Positions 46,413-54,961 of a stretch of DNA of 64,000 bases are shown one piece after another. Position numbers and translations under genes: made by a program. The DNA lies in IMG/VR virus record IMGVR_UViG_3300017956_000007, positions 20,466-84,465 of that record; one strand, written 5' to 3'. Position 1 is the first letter of the stretch, and each line of letters starts with the position of its first letter. Source of the DNA: a virus. The notes under the pieces are model-generated. The model did not search any database. It had not been told where the DNA came from and saw only the letters and a list, made by a program, of their open reading frames with translations.

Positions 46413-47469
46413 TTATCACATCCTGTTTTATATTTTTTGGTATTTTGCTATCTGCTGAACTCACACATGAATTGGTTATACAGGGTATAGGTTTAGAAAA
46501 CAACTTAAATCCAGTTTCAATATTACCTAATGGAACATCAGCACAACTATAACTTCTTTTTATACTTCCATCGGGTTCTCGTATAATGATACTTTGATAT
46601 CCTGCTCTACAATTCCATCCCTTAAAATTATTGAAATTAAAAGCATTGAATCGTTCTGCTTGATCAAGATACCATTCTTTGCCGGTAGAATCTTTCATGA
46701 TTATTTCAAATTCTTGACGAATATTTTTTTCTTTTTTTGATTTAACTTCCATATTTGTAATCTGAGGCATTCCGTTATGTAGAATATTCAATTGTTCTTT
46801 TGTATATCCGTCAACAACTTTACTCGCTGTAGGATCACTCTGTGGTTTCAATGTGATATTGATACCTCGTTGATAGAAATACATAAGATCATCATAAATT
46901 TCATCAAATTTCTCTGGAACCATTACTGAATTAATGGTCACTCTTACACCATTCTGTTGACAAAATTCTAATTTATCTGCCCATTCTTGTCGTTTATTGT
47001 GACTATTAATGAATTCTCTATGAAATGATGCTGTGATGGATGATCGTGTAAAACGTTTCGTGTAATTAACATATTCCTCAAACCATTTCATTGGCCGAGA
47101 ACAATTTGAAGTCATATGATTTGAGGTATAATTAGTGTTTTCAACATCATCAGCTAAACGCTGAATAATATCAAGATATCCGGGATGAAACGTGGGTTCT
47201 CCGCCGGAAAGACTAAAATGAAAACTATTAAAACCATTTTCTCTTGCTTGTTTTTTTATTTCATCTATTGTGTCTAAACATAATGATGTAGGTCGGTGAT
47301 CTTTGGTATTGCTTCTAGCATAAGGCCAGCAGTAAGAACATCTATAATTGCAAAATCTACCTAATAACCATGATACTGTAAATAAATCACTTTCAAGCAT
47401 CTTAAAAGTTCCAACACTTTGAATATCATCCCAGGGAATTTTTGAAAAATCATAATTACTTTTAATCAT
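46405..47469 (-). CDS. Radical SAM enzyme (subfamily D)
   Basis: The start chosen is ATG at 47469, which has GAG about 7 bases upstream; earlier in-frame starts at 47481 and 47487 would overlap the divergent gene. The 354-residue product has Cys40, Cys44 and Cys47 in LLGRFCNYRCSYCWPY, SGGEPTFHPG, and TSNCSRP. Cysteines in the C-terminal part (GWNCRAG, SCADVPLGN, CITNSC) may hold a further cluster. The architecture is close to that of the gene at 60059-61192 and differs from the other radical SAM genes here. Substrate unknown. It is the first minus-strand gene left of the plus-strand transporter cassette. Confidence 0.82.
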   Translation of the reverse strand: MIKSNYDFSKIPWDDIQSVGTFKMLESDLFTVSWLLGRFCNYRCSYCWPYARSNTKDHRPTSLCLDTIDEIKKQARENGFNSFHFSLSGGEPTFHPGYLDIIQRLADDVENTNYTSNHMTSNCSRPMKWFEEYVNYTKRFTRSSITASFHREFINSHNKRQEWADKLEFCQQNGVRVTINSVMVPEKFDEIYDDLMYFYQRGINITLKPQSDPTASKVVDGYTKEQLNILHNGMPQITNMEVKSKKEKNIRQEFEIIMKDSTGKEWYLDQAERFNAFNFNNFKGWNCRAGYQSIIIREPDGSIKRSYSCADVPLGNIETGFKLFSKPIPCITNSCVSSADSKIPKNIKQDVINA

Positions 47470-47479
47470 AAATACACTC

Positions 47480-47989
47480 ATGAACAATGATTTGAAATTT
47501 TACTTTGATAAAGTATGGAAACCAAACTATAATAAATTTATTTATAGTGGTTGGAATTTAATAAAAAAAATAAATGATGATGAAACCATTTTAGACGTAG
47601 GTTGCGGTTTTAATTTATTTAAACCATATTTTAAAGATAGGTTATATGGTATTGATATAGTAAATAAATTTGCCGATGAAATAGTTTCTATTGAAGATTT
47701 TGTAACCAATAAAACCTGGAATGTAGGATTTTGTTTAGGTAGTTTAAATTTTGGAACAAATGATCAAGTGTATGAACAGGTAAAAAAAGTATGTAAATTA
47801 ACAGAAAGAATTTACTTCAGACAAAATCCTGGTGTAGCTGATCATAAATATGAAGGTGTCGAAAAAATAAAATTCTTCCCTTGGACCATTAACTTAAATT
47901 ATGAATGGGCTGAAAAAAATAATTTTACAGTAAAGGAAATAAAATGGGATAAAGGTAATAGAATTTATTCCGAGTGGATTAAAAATTAA
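47480..47989 (+). CDS. SAM-dependent methyltransferase (class I)
   Basis: The 169 residues have a classic motif I, TILDVGCGFNLF at about 36-47, followed by the acidic strand LYGIDI that binds the SAM ribose. The remaining part is compatible with a small Rossmann methyltransferase but carries no substrate signature. It is the first gene of the only plus-strand cassette between 39 and 64 kb and precedes the TctA-like permease by 20 bases. Its 5' end is 10 bases from the divergent radical SAM start. No clear ribosome binding site is visible. Confidence 0.78.
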   Translation: MNNDLKFYFDKVWKPNYNKFIYSGWNLIKKINDDETILDVGCGFNLFKPYFKDRLYGIDIVNKFADEIVSIEDFVTNKTWNVGFCLGSLNFGTNDQVYEQVKKVCKLTERIYFRQNPGVADHKYEGVEKIKFFPWTINLNYEWAEKNNFTVKEIKWDKGNRIYSEWIKN

Positions 47990-48009
47990 CAGAAGATAAG
48001 AATTTAATT

Positions 48010-49440
48010 ATGCTTTTTATTATATTATTGGGTACATTATATGGTTTTATATTTGGTTTAATTCCAGTAGCAGGAGCGACAACTGCCCTCATAACAGTTT
48101 TTTCTTTTTATCAATATTTTCAATACGAACCCTACCTTTTAGTTGCATTCACAACCTCTATTGTGGTTTCATCTTCTATAGGTGATAGTTTTTCAAGTAT
48201 TATGTTGAACATACCTGGTGCCGGAGGAAGTGCAGCAACAATGATTGATGGTTTTCCTATGGCACAAAGAAATGAAGGAGCAAGAGCATTAGGTGCAGCA
48301 ATATGTGTTTCAACAGTTAACGGTTTACTCTGGGGCATCATCGTTTTTCTTTTTTTACCACATTATACTGGATTTGTGTTAAATTTTGGTATACCTGAAA
48401 TGTTTGTATTTCTTATTCTAGCATTTTTTTCTGTCATTTTTATAAATAACCAACATTATTTTCGTGGATTTTTAGCACTCATCATTGGCATATTTTTAGG
48501 AATGATTGGTCAAAATCCAATCACAGGAGATGAAAGATTTACTCTTGATATTCAATACCTAGGTGATGGTATTCAACTTGTCCCTATCATGGCAGGAATT
48601 TTAGCATTTCCTGAATTGCTTCATGCATATCTAAATGATAAAAATAAATCATCAGATATTTTTGACATCAAAAAACAAATAGTACAAGGTTTTAAAGACA
48701 GCTGGATATACAAATGGGATGGACTTCGAGGAGGATTTATCGGTGCTGTTATCGGTGCTATACCTGGAATTGGAGGAAATGTTGCCGATTGGTTGGCATA
48801 TGGACAAACGATTGCCTTGAATAAAAAAGAAACATTTGGAAACGGAAATGTAAGAGGCGTAGTAGGGTGTGAAGGAGCAAATAATGCACAAAAAGCGACC
48901 AGTTATATTCCTACAATACTGTTTGGAATTCCGGGTGCACCATTTGAAATTATCATAATTAGTTTGTTTATGCTTGTAGGTTTAGAACTAGGTTCGCCTG
49001 ATCTATTACTTGACATAACTTTTTTTAACTATATGACAGAAAGTTATATATTGAGTTTAATTTTAACATTTTTTATTGCTGTCATTTTTGTAAGATATGC
49101 AGTAAACATTGTTAAAATACCTTTCAAATATTTCTTCTGGTTCATTATGTTGTTATTGATTTGGGTGTCTATACAATATACAAAAGGTATTGAAGATTAT
49201 CTAATATTCGGTTTCTTTTGTATATTCGGTCTAATACTAAAACGATTTCATTTCAATCGTGCCGCACTTATACTCGGATTTATTTTAGCGGAAAGATTAG
49301 AAAGTTTGTATATTCAATTCAATGCTCTATATTCTTATGATATTTTATTACAAAGACCAATTAGTTTAGGAATCTTATCTCTGACATTTATATTGGTAGG
49401 TATTGGTTTAACAACAAAAACAAGGATTAAATACTCATGA
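48010..49440 (+). CDS. tctA: TctA-family permease of tripartite tricarboxylate transporter
   Basis: The 476-residue membrane protein has the TctA signature: GLIPVAGATTALI near residue 15, then SSSIGDSFSSIMLNIPGAGG at about 55-74, MIDGFPMAQR, and in the middle FIGAVIGAIPGIGGNVADWL and ILFGIPGAPFEI. TctA normally has about 500 residues and 10-12 membrane helices. Here the first helix seems short by about 20 residues. It uses ion gradients to import carboxylates delivered by TctC. The next gene encodes such a binding protein (ATGA overlap), while the small TctB subunit is not seen. Such a gene in a phage is striking. Confidence 0.9.
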   Translation: MLFIILLGTLYGFIFGLIPVAGATTALITVFSFYQYFQYEPYLLVAFTTSIVVSSSIGDSFSSIMLNIPGAGGSAATMIDGFPMAQRNEGARALGAAICVSTVNGLLWGIIVFLFLPHYTGFVLNFGIPEMFVFLILAFFSVIFINNQHYFRGFLALIIGIFLGMIGQNPITGDERFTLDIQYLGDGIQLVPIMAGILAFPELLHAYLNDKNKSSDIFDIKKQIVQGFKDSWIYKWDGLRGGFIGAVIGAIPGIGGNVADWLAYGQTIALNKKETFGNGNVRGVVGCEGANNAQKATSYIPTILFGIPGAPFEIIIISLFMLVGLELGSPDLLLDITFFNYMTESYILSLILTFFIAVIFVRYAVNIVKIPFKYFFWFIMLLLIWVSIQYTKGIEDYLIFGFFCIFGLILKRFHFNRAALILGFILAERLESLYIQFNALYSYDILLQRPISLGILSLTFILVGIGLTTKTRIKYS

Positions 49441-50456
49441 AAAAAATTATTTTATTTATAACATTAATGTTGATTGCAACTGCAACTTTTGCCGATTACA
49501 CATTTATTGTACCTCAAAAACCAGGAGGAGGTACTGATCTTTGGGCAAGAACAATTGCACAAGAATTGGAAAAGAAATTGGGTGAAAAAATTAAAATTAA
49601 TAACTTACCTGGAATTAATGATGTTCCAGGGTTTAATAAATTTCACAATGAATTGCAGTATGATGATAAAAATGTCATGGTTGCGCATGGAGGTAATGCG
49701 GAAAGTTTTTTAGTTCAAAATGTTGATTATGATTATTTTGATTATGAACCCATAGCACTGCAAAATCTTACCATTATGGTAGGTAAAAGAAATGATCATA
49801 ATCATCTTGAAAATGTAAAATTTGCCGCAGGTTCTGGAATGAACCCAGATGCAATGGCAATTACAATGTTAATATGTGGACCGAAAAATTCATTATTAGA
49901 ATATAAACAGTGCTTTGATCAAAAATTTATTTATGTAAAAGGAATGTCGGGCGGAGAACGAAGATTAGCATATATGCGAGGAGAATTAAACGTAACTAGA
50001 GAAAATCCTCTTGCATATAAAAAACATGCAGAAAAAATTAAAGAAAATGTCAACTGGTTTTCTCATGGTGTAATGAATATAGATACGCTAGAAATTATCA
50101 ATGATGCAAATTTTCCAAATTTATCTTTTGTTGAGGTATATAAAAATTTATGGAAAGAAGAACCGAAAGGAGATTTTTATCATGCCTATATATTATCTAA
50201 AAGTTATAGAGATGTATTGCAAAAAAGTTTATGGGTAAGAAAAGATAATTCAAATGTGAATAAATTAATCACAGCTTTCAATGATATGATAAATGACGAT
50301 GAGGCAATGAATAGAATATATGAAAAAACAGGTAAATACGATTTCATTGTCGGTAAAAAAATTGAACCACTTTTAGTTTCTTTACAAACATTGAAAGATG
50401 AAAATAATTTGATGAATTTGAAATGGATTATAAAAAATATGTTACACGTTAATTAA
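49437..50456 (+). CDS. tctC: TctC-type periplasmic binding protein of tripartite tricarboxylate transporter
   Basis: The 339 residues start with a signal peptide (MKKIILFITLMLIATATFA, likely cut before DYTF) and continue with FIVPQKPGGGTDLWARTIA, the family hallmark (P..PGG..D...R). KIKINNLPGI and VAHGG match the ligand-binding region. It would capture a carboxylate in the periplasm and pass it to the TctA permease encoded just upstream with a 4-base overlap. The substrate cannot be read from sequence. Two cysteines (CGPKNS, QCFDQ) lie near residues 142 and 155. The stop overlaps the convergent radical SAM gene by 15 bases. Confidence 0.87.
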   Translation: MKKIILFITLMLIATATFADYTFIVPQKPGGGTDLWARTIAQELEKKLGEKIKINNLPGINDVPGFNKFHNELQYDDKNVMVAHGGNAESFLVQNVDYDYFDYEPIALQNLTIMVGKRNDHNHLENVKFAAGSGMNPDAMAITMLICGPKNSLLEYKQCFDQKFIYVKGMSGGERRLAYMRGELNVTRENPLAYKKHAEKIKENVNWFSHGVMNIDTLEIINDANFPNLSFVEVYKNLWKEEPKGDFYHAYILSKSYRDVLQKSLWVRKDNSNVNKLITAFNDMINDDEAMNRIYEKTGKYDFIVGKKIEPLLVSLQTLKDENNLMNLKWIIKNMLHVN

Positions 50457-51635
50457 TTCAATAATTCTAGGATCAAGATAGTTTATGTAAGATTGATTAC
50501 GTACAATATCTAAACAATAAATTTCATCTTTTAATAACTTTAAATTTTCTTGATTATTTTTTATAGAATTGTCTATTAATGATATAACTTTTTTATTTTT
50601 AGTTTTATCTTTAGCAATATTTAATACAGATACTGGTAGTCTTCTGATGTTTATACCTCTATTGAAAGGATAAACATCAGAAAAATTAATATTATAGTTT
50701 ATATTTTTACTTTTAAAAATAATTTTTACCCACTCCTCAAATTCAGATATATTAAAAATATTTAAACTACTTAAAACTAAATTTACATCAATAATATCAA
50801 TGTTTTTTGATTTTGATAAAAAATTTAACACACTTTTTTCTAAAGATAAAAAATTATGAAATCTTATATATTCATAAACAAGATCAACGCCATCGATACT
50901 GAACGTATGTGAAACGGATTTGAATTGGTTGTTTATTTCAACAATTTCATCTGTAAACAAAGTTGCATTGGTATGAAATTGTAAAATTGTATTTTTTGAC
51001 GTTCCATCTTCAATAAATTTTTTCAGTAAAAATAAAACTTTTTTATCATAAAAAGGTTCTCCTCCAGAACAACTTAAAATAGAAATTTTATCAGTATTAT
51101 TTAACATCCATTCGAATTGTTTTGAATTAATATTTTGATTATTAACTACTTTTTTACTGTAATCACCAAAAATAGATTTTTGGTATTTTTCCTTCAAGTT
51201 TAACTCAGACAACTTTTTTTCATCTATCATTAAAGAATGCGAACAGTCAGGAAAACACATTCTACATCTTAAATTGCATAAATTGCTGGTTGTAAAATCA
51301 ATTTGAATAAGTTTTTTTTCTTCAGAGTCATGTTTATTAAAAGAATCTAATCTAAATGATCTCAATCCACCTTTTTCCATGTCCCAGCACACTTTACAGT
51401 TATGATTTTTAATACCATTAATTAAATCATATCTTAATTTATCAAAACTATCACTATTAAAAATTTCATCAGGATTTTTTTCTGATATATTCGGTATCAT
51501 CAAATTTTTACCAGTTGCAGCAGACATTTGACAACAAGGATTACTAACTCTAAGATTACCGTAAGAATCCCATTTTTTTAAAGTAATTTGTTTGAAAGGA
51601 AAATGGCAATAGGTATTTTCTCTATCTGGTTTCAT
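50442..51635 (-). CDS. Radical SAM enzyme with N-terminal cysteine domain (subfamily B)
   Basis: The 397 residues parallel those of the gene at 45099-46412: Cys10 (TYCHFPF), Cys34-Cys35 (NPCCQM), Cys80 and Cys83 (CKVCWDMEKGG), then the radical SAM motif at Cys120, Cys124 and Cys127 (LCNLRCRMC), SGGEPFYDKKV, HTNAT and FSIDGVDLVYEYIR. A repeat of 'RGINIRRLPVS' near residue 330 also occurs in the relative (RGIHIRNLPVN). The gene ends the second copy of a three-gene unit A-C-B and overlaps its upstream partner by 4 bases (ATGA). Confidence 0.86.
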   Translation of the reverse strand: MKPDRENTYCHFPFKQITLKKWDSYGNLRVSNPCCQMSAATGKNLMIPNISEKNPDEIFNSDSFDKLRYDLINGIKNHNCKVCWDMEKGGLRSFRLDSFNKHDSEEKKLIQIDFTTSNLCNLRCRMCFPDCSHSLMIDEKKLSELNLKEKYQKSIFGDYSKKVVNNQNINSKQFEWMLNNTDKISILSCSGGEPFYDKKVLFLLKKFIEDGTSKNTILQFHTNATLFTDEIVEINNQFKSVSHTFSIDGVDLVYEYIRFHNFLSLEKSVLNFLSKSKNIDIIDVNLVLSSLNIFNISEFEEWVKIIFKSKNINYNINFSDVYPFNRGINIRRLPVSVLNIAKDKTKNKKVISLIDNSIKNNQENLKLLKDEIYCLDIVRNQSYINYLDPRIIELINV

Positions 51636-52921
51636 TGAATCCTTATTAATTCATCATCCTCTATTTGATAATTTTTAAAATAATCATTAAAATTCTGGTC
51701 CCATATTTGATCTGATTTCTTACGATAAATCAACCATCTATTAAATTGTTTATATTCTGAAGACGTATTTAAAACATATTTTTTTATATAATCAAACCAA
51801 TGTAATGAACTGTATTTAGAAAATTTATTAACTAATTTCTCAGTATTTTCTAGATCCTTGATTACATGCTCTTTAAAGTCAAACATCAATAATGATGGAT
51901 CTAAATATCTAGGAGTTTGAACGATTGACGCATCAAAATTACAATCTAACTCTATAAAGGATTCAAAAACATCATAAATATCTAACATCTGATATATAGA
52001 TGTTGTGCAAGAAATGTCTATTCCAGTAAAATTATTATATCTTTTAAAATCATTAATATTTTTTTGTAATTTTTCCCAAGTTCCTCCATGTCTAAAATAA
52101 GAATAAAATGTTTTTCCCGCATCAACAGAAATAATGATGGATGATTGACCGAAAGGTTCTAATAAATCACTTAATTTTATAATATCAAAATCAGCATTAA
52201 AATTTGTATGAAATGATATTAAAATATTTTTTGCATTAGGATGATCAGCTAACTTTTTTAGAGTTGGAAAAAATTGTTTTTGATACAACACCTCACCGCC
52301 AGCAAAATCAACATATTGTAAATATGGAAAATTTTCATTTAAATCCTCAACAATTTCTAATGATTGTTTTGTTGTTAATGACATTTCATTAGTATCGTTA
52401 GGACCATGTCTATGTTCTGTTCCTAACAATTGTCTTAAATCATACAATATAGTTTCATGATCCGGTATAAAATTTTTTAATTTTTTAGTCCATCCCGAAG
52501 AATAAACTTTTGAACAATGTAAGCAAGCAAAATTACATGCAGTGCTAAATCTAAACTCTACATGTCTCAAGCCATTATTATTAACTGTATGATCAATAGT
52601 ATTATAGCAATCTAACAATTTTATTTTGGTTTCAGGTGTTCCATCTATATCGTGTTTTCTAAAAACATTATTTGTATCTAACACATAATCTTTTCTCATG
52701 GAATTTAAATTATTTTTTTCCATATCTTCGCATGTATTACAACCCTTAGGCCAAACATCATTATTTAATTTTTTTCTTAACTGCAAAAAATTTTTATGAT
52801 TATAAATTTTTGATGGCAGTATTGTTTCATTGGCATACACTAATTGATCAGCTTGTCTAGGACAAGTAGTGATTACTCCATTTTTATAATTTATTCCACC
52901 CAAAGCATAATAACATTTCAT
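51632..52921 (-). CDS. Radical SAM enzyme (subfamily C)
   Basis: The 429 residues have an N-terminal cysteine set distinct from subfamily B: Cys3 (KCYYALGG), Cys20 (TTCPRQAD), Cys61 and Cys64 (GCNTCEDME). The radical SAM motif is at Cys129, Cys133 and Cys136 (ACNFACLHC). Its GGEP is replaced by AGGEVLYQK. Later FHTNFNADFD, ISVDAGKTFYSYFR and VQTPRYLDPSLLMFD are shared with 56156-57457, as is the closing QIWDQNFNDYF. The two proteins are close paralogues along their whole length. The auxiliary cysteine region may bind another cluster. Confidence 0.86.
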   Translation of the reverse strand: MKCYYALGGINYKNGVITTCPRQADQLVYANETILPSKIYNHKNFLQLRKKLNNDVWPKGCNTCEDMEKNNLNSMRKDYVLDTNNVFRKHDIDGTPETKIKLLDCYNTIDHTVNNNGLRHVEFRFSTACNFACLHCSKVYSSGWTKKLKNFIPDHETILYDLRQLLGTEHRHGPNDTNEMSLTTKQSLEIVEDLNENFPYLQYVDFAGGEVLYQKQFFPTLKKLADHPNAKNILISFHTNFNADFDIIKLSDLLEPFGQSSIIISVDAGKTFYSYFRHGGTWEKLQKNINDFKRYNNFTGIDISCTTSIYQMLDIYDVFESFIELDCNFDASIVQTPRYLDPSLLMFDFKEHVIKDLENTEKLVNKFSKYSSLHWFDYIKKYVLNTSSEYKQFNRWLIYRKKSDQIWDQNFNDYFKNYQIEDDELIRIQ

Positions 52922-53868
52922 TTGTTTCTACTATCCATAAAAATATCATAGTTTTTTTGCGCACAAGTTTTATAACATTTTTGTACAGGATTTTTTGTTT
53001 TCCAAGATTTAATTACATTTGAAAATACATCTCCCTCTAAAACTTCGTCAACTGTGTTATATTTTAAATTCGTTGATAACATACTTCCACTTTCTTTATA
53101 TAAATGTCCATAATTAGTTTTTATTTTATTAGAAGCATTGTACTCTAATGTTTCCGCATTCAAATGACAACAAGGAATCAAATCTCCCATATGATTTAAA
53201 AATAATCTTTTATTTTTCCAATACTTACATTCAATTATGTCATCACCTATGCGTTCTTTCTTTTTTTCGCCACTGGTTTTTCTGTGAGAATATATTACTC
53301 TAAATTTTGAAAAACCCTCATTCAGAGAAAAGTCTTTTGCTCTTTCCAGTTGATGCTCATTCCAATCAAAAACTATAAATTGCCATATAGCATTACCTCC
53401 GCTATCAATAAAAGATCTATAATTTTCTCGAACTTTTTCATATTTACTGCCGATTCGATATTTTTCACTTAATCCATCAAGACCATCAATACCGAAAAAA
53501 ACAGCATGATCTTTGCCTTTCAATAATTCTCCAAACTTTGCCCAAAAATGTTTTGTTCTCGTAGATCCATTTGTAGATATACTGATATGTACGTTCCAAT
53601 TAAAAAAATATTTCAGTATTTTAAAAAGTTCAGGATGTGTTGTAGGTTCATCTATGGTTCCACAAAAATTAATAGTTTTAATATTTGGAAAATTTTCATT
53701 TTTTAACCAGTCTTTTATATTTTGAAAACTTATAGTTTTATCATTTTTTAAGGAATCTATATGATTAGATTGCTGTCTTAAACAACCAGAACAAAATATG
53801 TTACAATAAGATGTTAGTTCTATATCTAACCATTCTACATTTTCACTTTTCCACATTCTTTTTAACAT
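52918..53868 (-). CDS. Radical SAM/SPASM enzyme (subfamily A)
   Basis: This 316-residue protein has the motif at Cys22, Cys26 and Cys29 (YCNIFCSGC), a replaced GGEP (FCGTIDEPTTHP), STNGSTR, FFGIDGLDGLSEKYR and a GGNAIWQFIVFDWNEHQLE block. The last block recurs in the genes at 43019 (WVFLIFEHNEHQ) and 57457 (WQFIIFDYNEHE). The C-terminal SPASM-like part has CKYWK, PCCHL and CYKTCAQ. It opens the second A-C-B unit and overlaps both neighbours by 4 and 26 bases. Confidence 0.87.
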   Translation of the reverse strand: MLKRMWKSENVEWLDIELTSYCNIFCSGCLRQQSNHIDSLKNDKTISFQNIKDWLKNENFPNIKTINFCGTIDEPTTHPELFKILKYFFNWNVHISISTNGSTRTKHFWAKFGELLKGKDHAVFFGIDGLDGLSEKYRIGSKYEKVRENYRSFIDSGGNAIWQFIVFDWNEHQLERAKDFSLNEGFSKFRVIYSHRKTSGEKKKERIGDDIIECKYWKNKRLFLNHMGDLIPCCHLNAETLEYNASNKIKTNYGHLYKESGSMLSTNLKYNTVDEVLEGDVFSNVIKSWKTKNPVQKCYKTCAQKNYDIFMDSRNK

Positions 53869-54961
53869 CTTTTATAATAATTTTAGAAATTTCAGGAATT
53901 TCAGTTACAGTGTTTAAAAAATTATAATACTTCAAAAAATTTAAATTCACTTCATTATTCTGTTTAGCATCACCTAAAAAATTTTCAACTAAGTTATTAA
54001 AAAAACCATTTTTTACATAATCTAAAATAATTTTTTTTGTTGATTTCGGTAAATATTTAATATTCAAATATTCCGGTGAGTCCAAAAAATCATACGACAA
54101 AAAACAATCTGTATCAAAAAATTTTCTCAACCATTTATATGTATCATTGATAGACAATATGTTAAAATTATGTATGACCAAATGCGGTATTACTTTTAAT
54201 TTTGGAACATTTTCTGAAATATTTAACCACCTTTTAAAATTTTTTTCGAATTTACTGAATTTAATACCATATCTGACAAATTCTCCGACATCATCAATAC
54301 CATCGATACTTATGTTAATCTTTATTTTTTTAAATTTAAGTATAGAATCTAAAAATTCTTTTTTTGGAAAAAAAGTTGCATTCGTTACTAAAAATAAAGT
54401 TATATTATTTGCAGACAGTTTTTCAAAAAAATTAACATACTCAGGATACATAAATGGTTCGCCACCTAAAATTTTTAATTCTTTCAATTCTGAAAAATCA
54501 TAATCTAAAAAATTATCATCTATTGAAACTGATGGTTTTTTATGAATTTTTCTAGGAATTAAATTATTTAAAATTTTATCAGTTTTTTCCCAAGCACTGC
54601 TATAATAACCATTGCATGTAACACACCTTAAATTACATTTATTTCCCAATGCTAATTCTAATTCTTTAATTTTAGGTTCAACTATATTTTTTTCAGAATA
54701 ATATCTTTTATTAAAACGCAAACGATAACTTTCTTTACCTATTGATTCATCAATATAACATTTGTTGCATTCTAATATTTTTTCTCCGTCTAACATTTTT
54801 TGACGCAAATTTTTATTTTCATCACTATCAAAAATATCAGTAATAGATTTATATTCTTTATCATATATTGTAGGATAAAACATACAACATGGCCGCACTC
54901 TACTCTGGGCATCTATAGCTAAATGTGTAAAGGGTGCCATGCAAAAATACTTACCAACCAT
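53843..54961 (-). CDS. Radical SAM enzyme with N-terminal cysteine domain (subfamily B)
   Basis: The 372 residues contain Cys7 (YFCMAPF), Cys25-Cys26 (RPCCMF), Cys65 and Cys68 (CNKCYIDES), then the radical SAM motif at Cys109, Cys113 and Cys116 (KCNLRCVTC). LGGEPFMYPEY, VTNAT and ISIDGIDDVGEFVRYG follow. The opening 'FCMAPF' and the ending pattern group it most closely with the gene at 54951-56159, with which it overlaps by 11 bases. It lies between the two A-C-B units. Confidence 0.86.
   Translation of the reverse strand: MVGKYFCMAPFTHLAIDAQSRVRPCCMFYPTIYDKEYKSITDIFDSDENKNLRQKMLDGEKILECNKCYIDESIGKESYRLRFNKRYYSEKNIVEPKIKELELALGNKCNLRCVTCNGYYSSAWEKTDKILNNLIPRKIHKKPSVSIDDNFLDYDFSELKELKILGGEPFMYPEYVNFFEKLSANNITLFLVTNATFFPKKEFLDSILKFKKIKINISIDGIDDVGEFVRYGIKFSKFEKNFKRWLNISENVPKLKVIPHLVIHNFNILSINDTYKWLRKFFDTDCFLSYDFLDSPEYLNIKYLPKSTKKIILDYVKNGFFNNLVENFLGDAKQNNEVNLNFLKYYNFLNTVTEIPEISKIIIKDVKKNVEK

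Noticed and set aside
47480-50456. Transporter cassette as evidence that the right half is bacterial chromosome
   Set aside because: Gene packing, base composition, overlaps with flanking genes and the continuous island of the same style on both sides argue for phage DNA. A chimeric contig cannot be fully excluded without reads.
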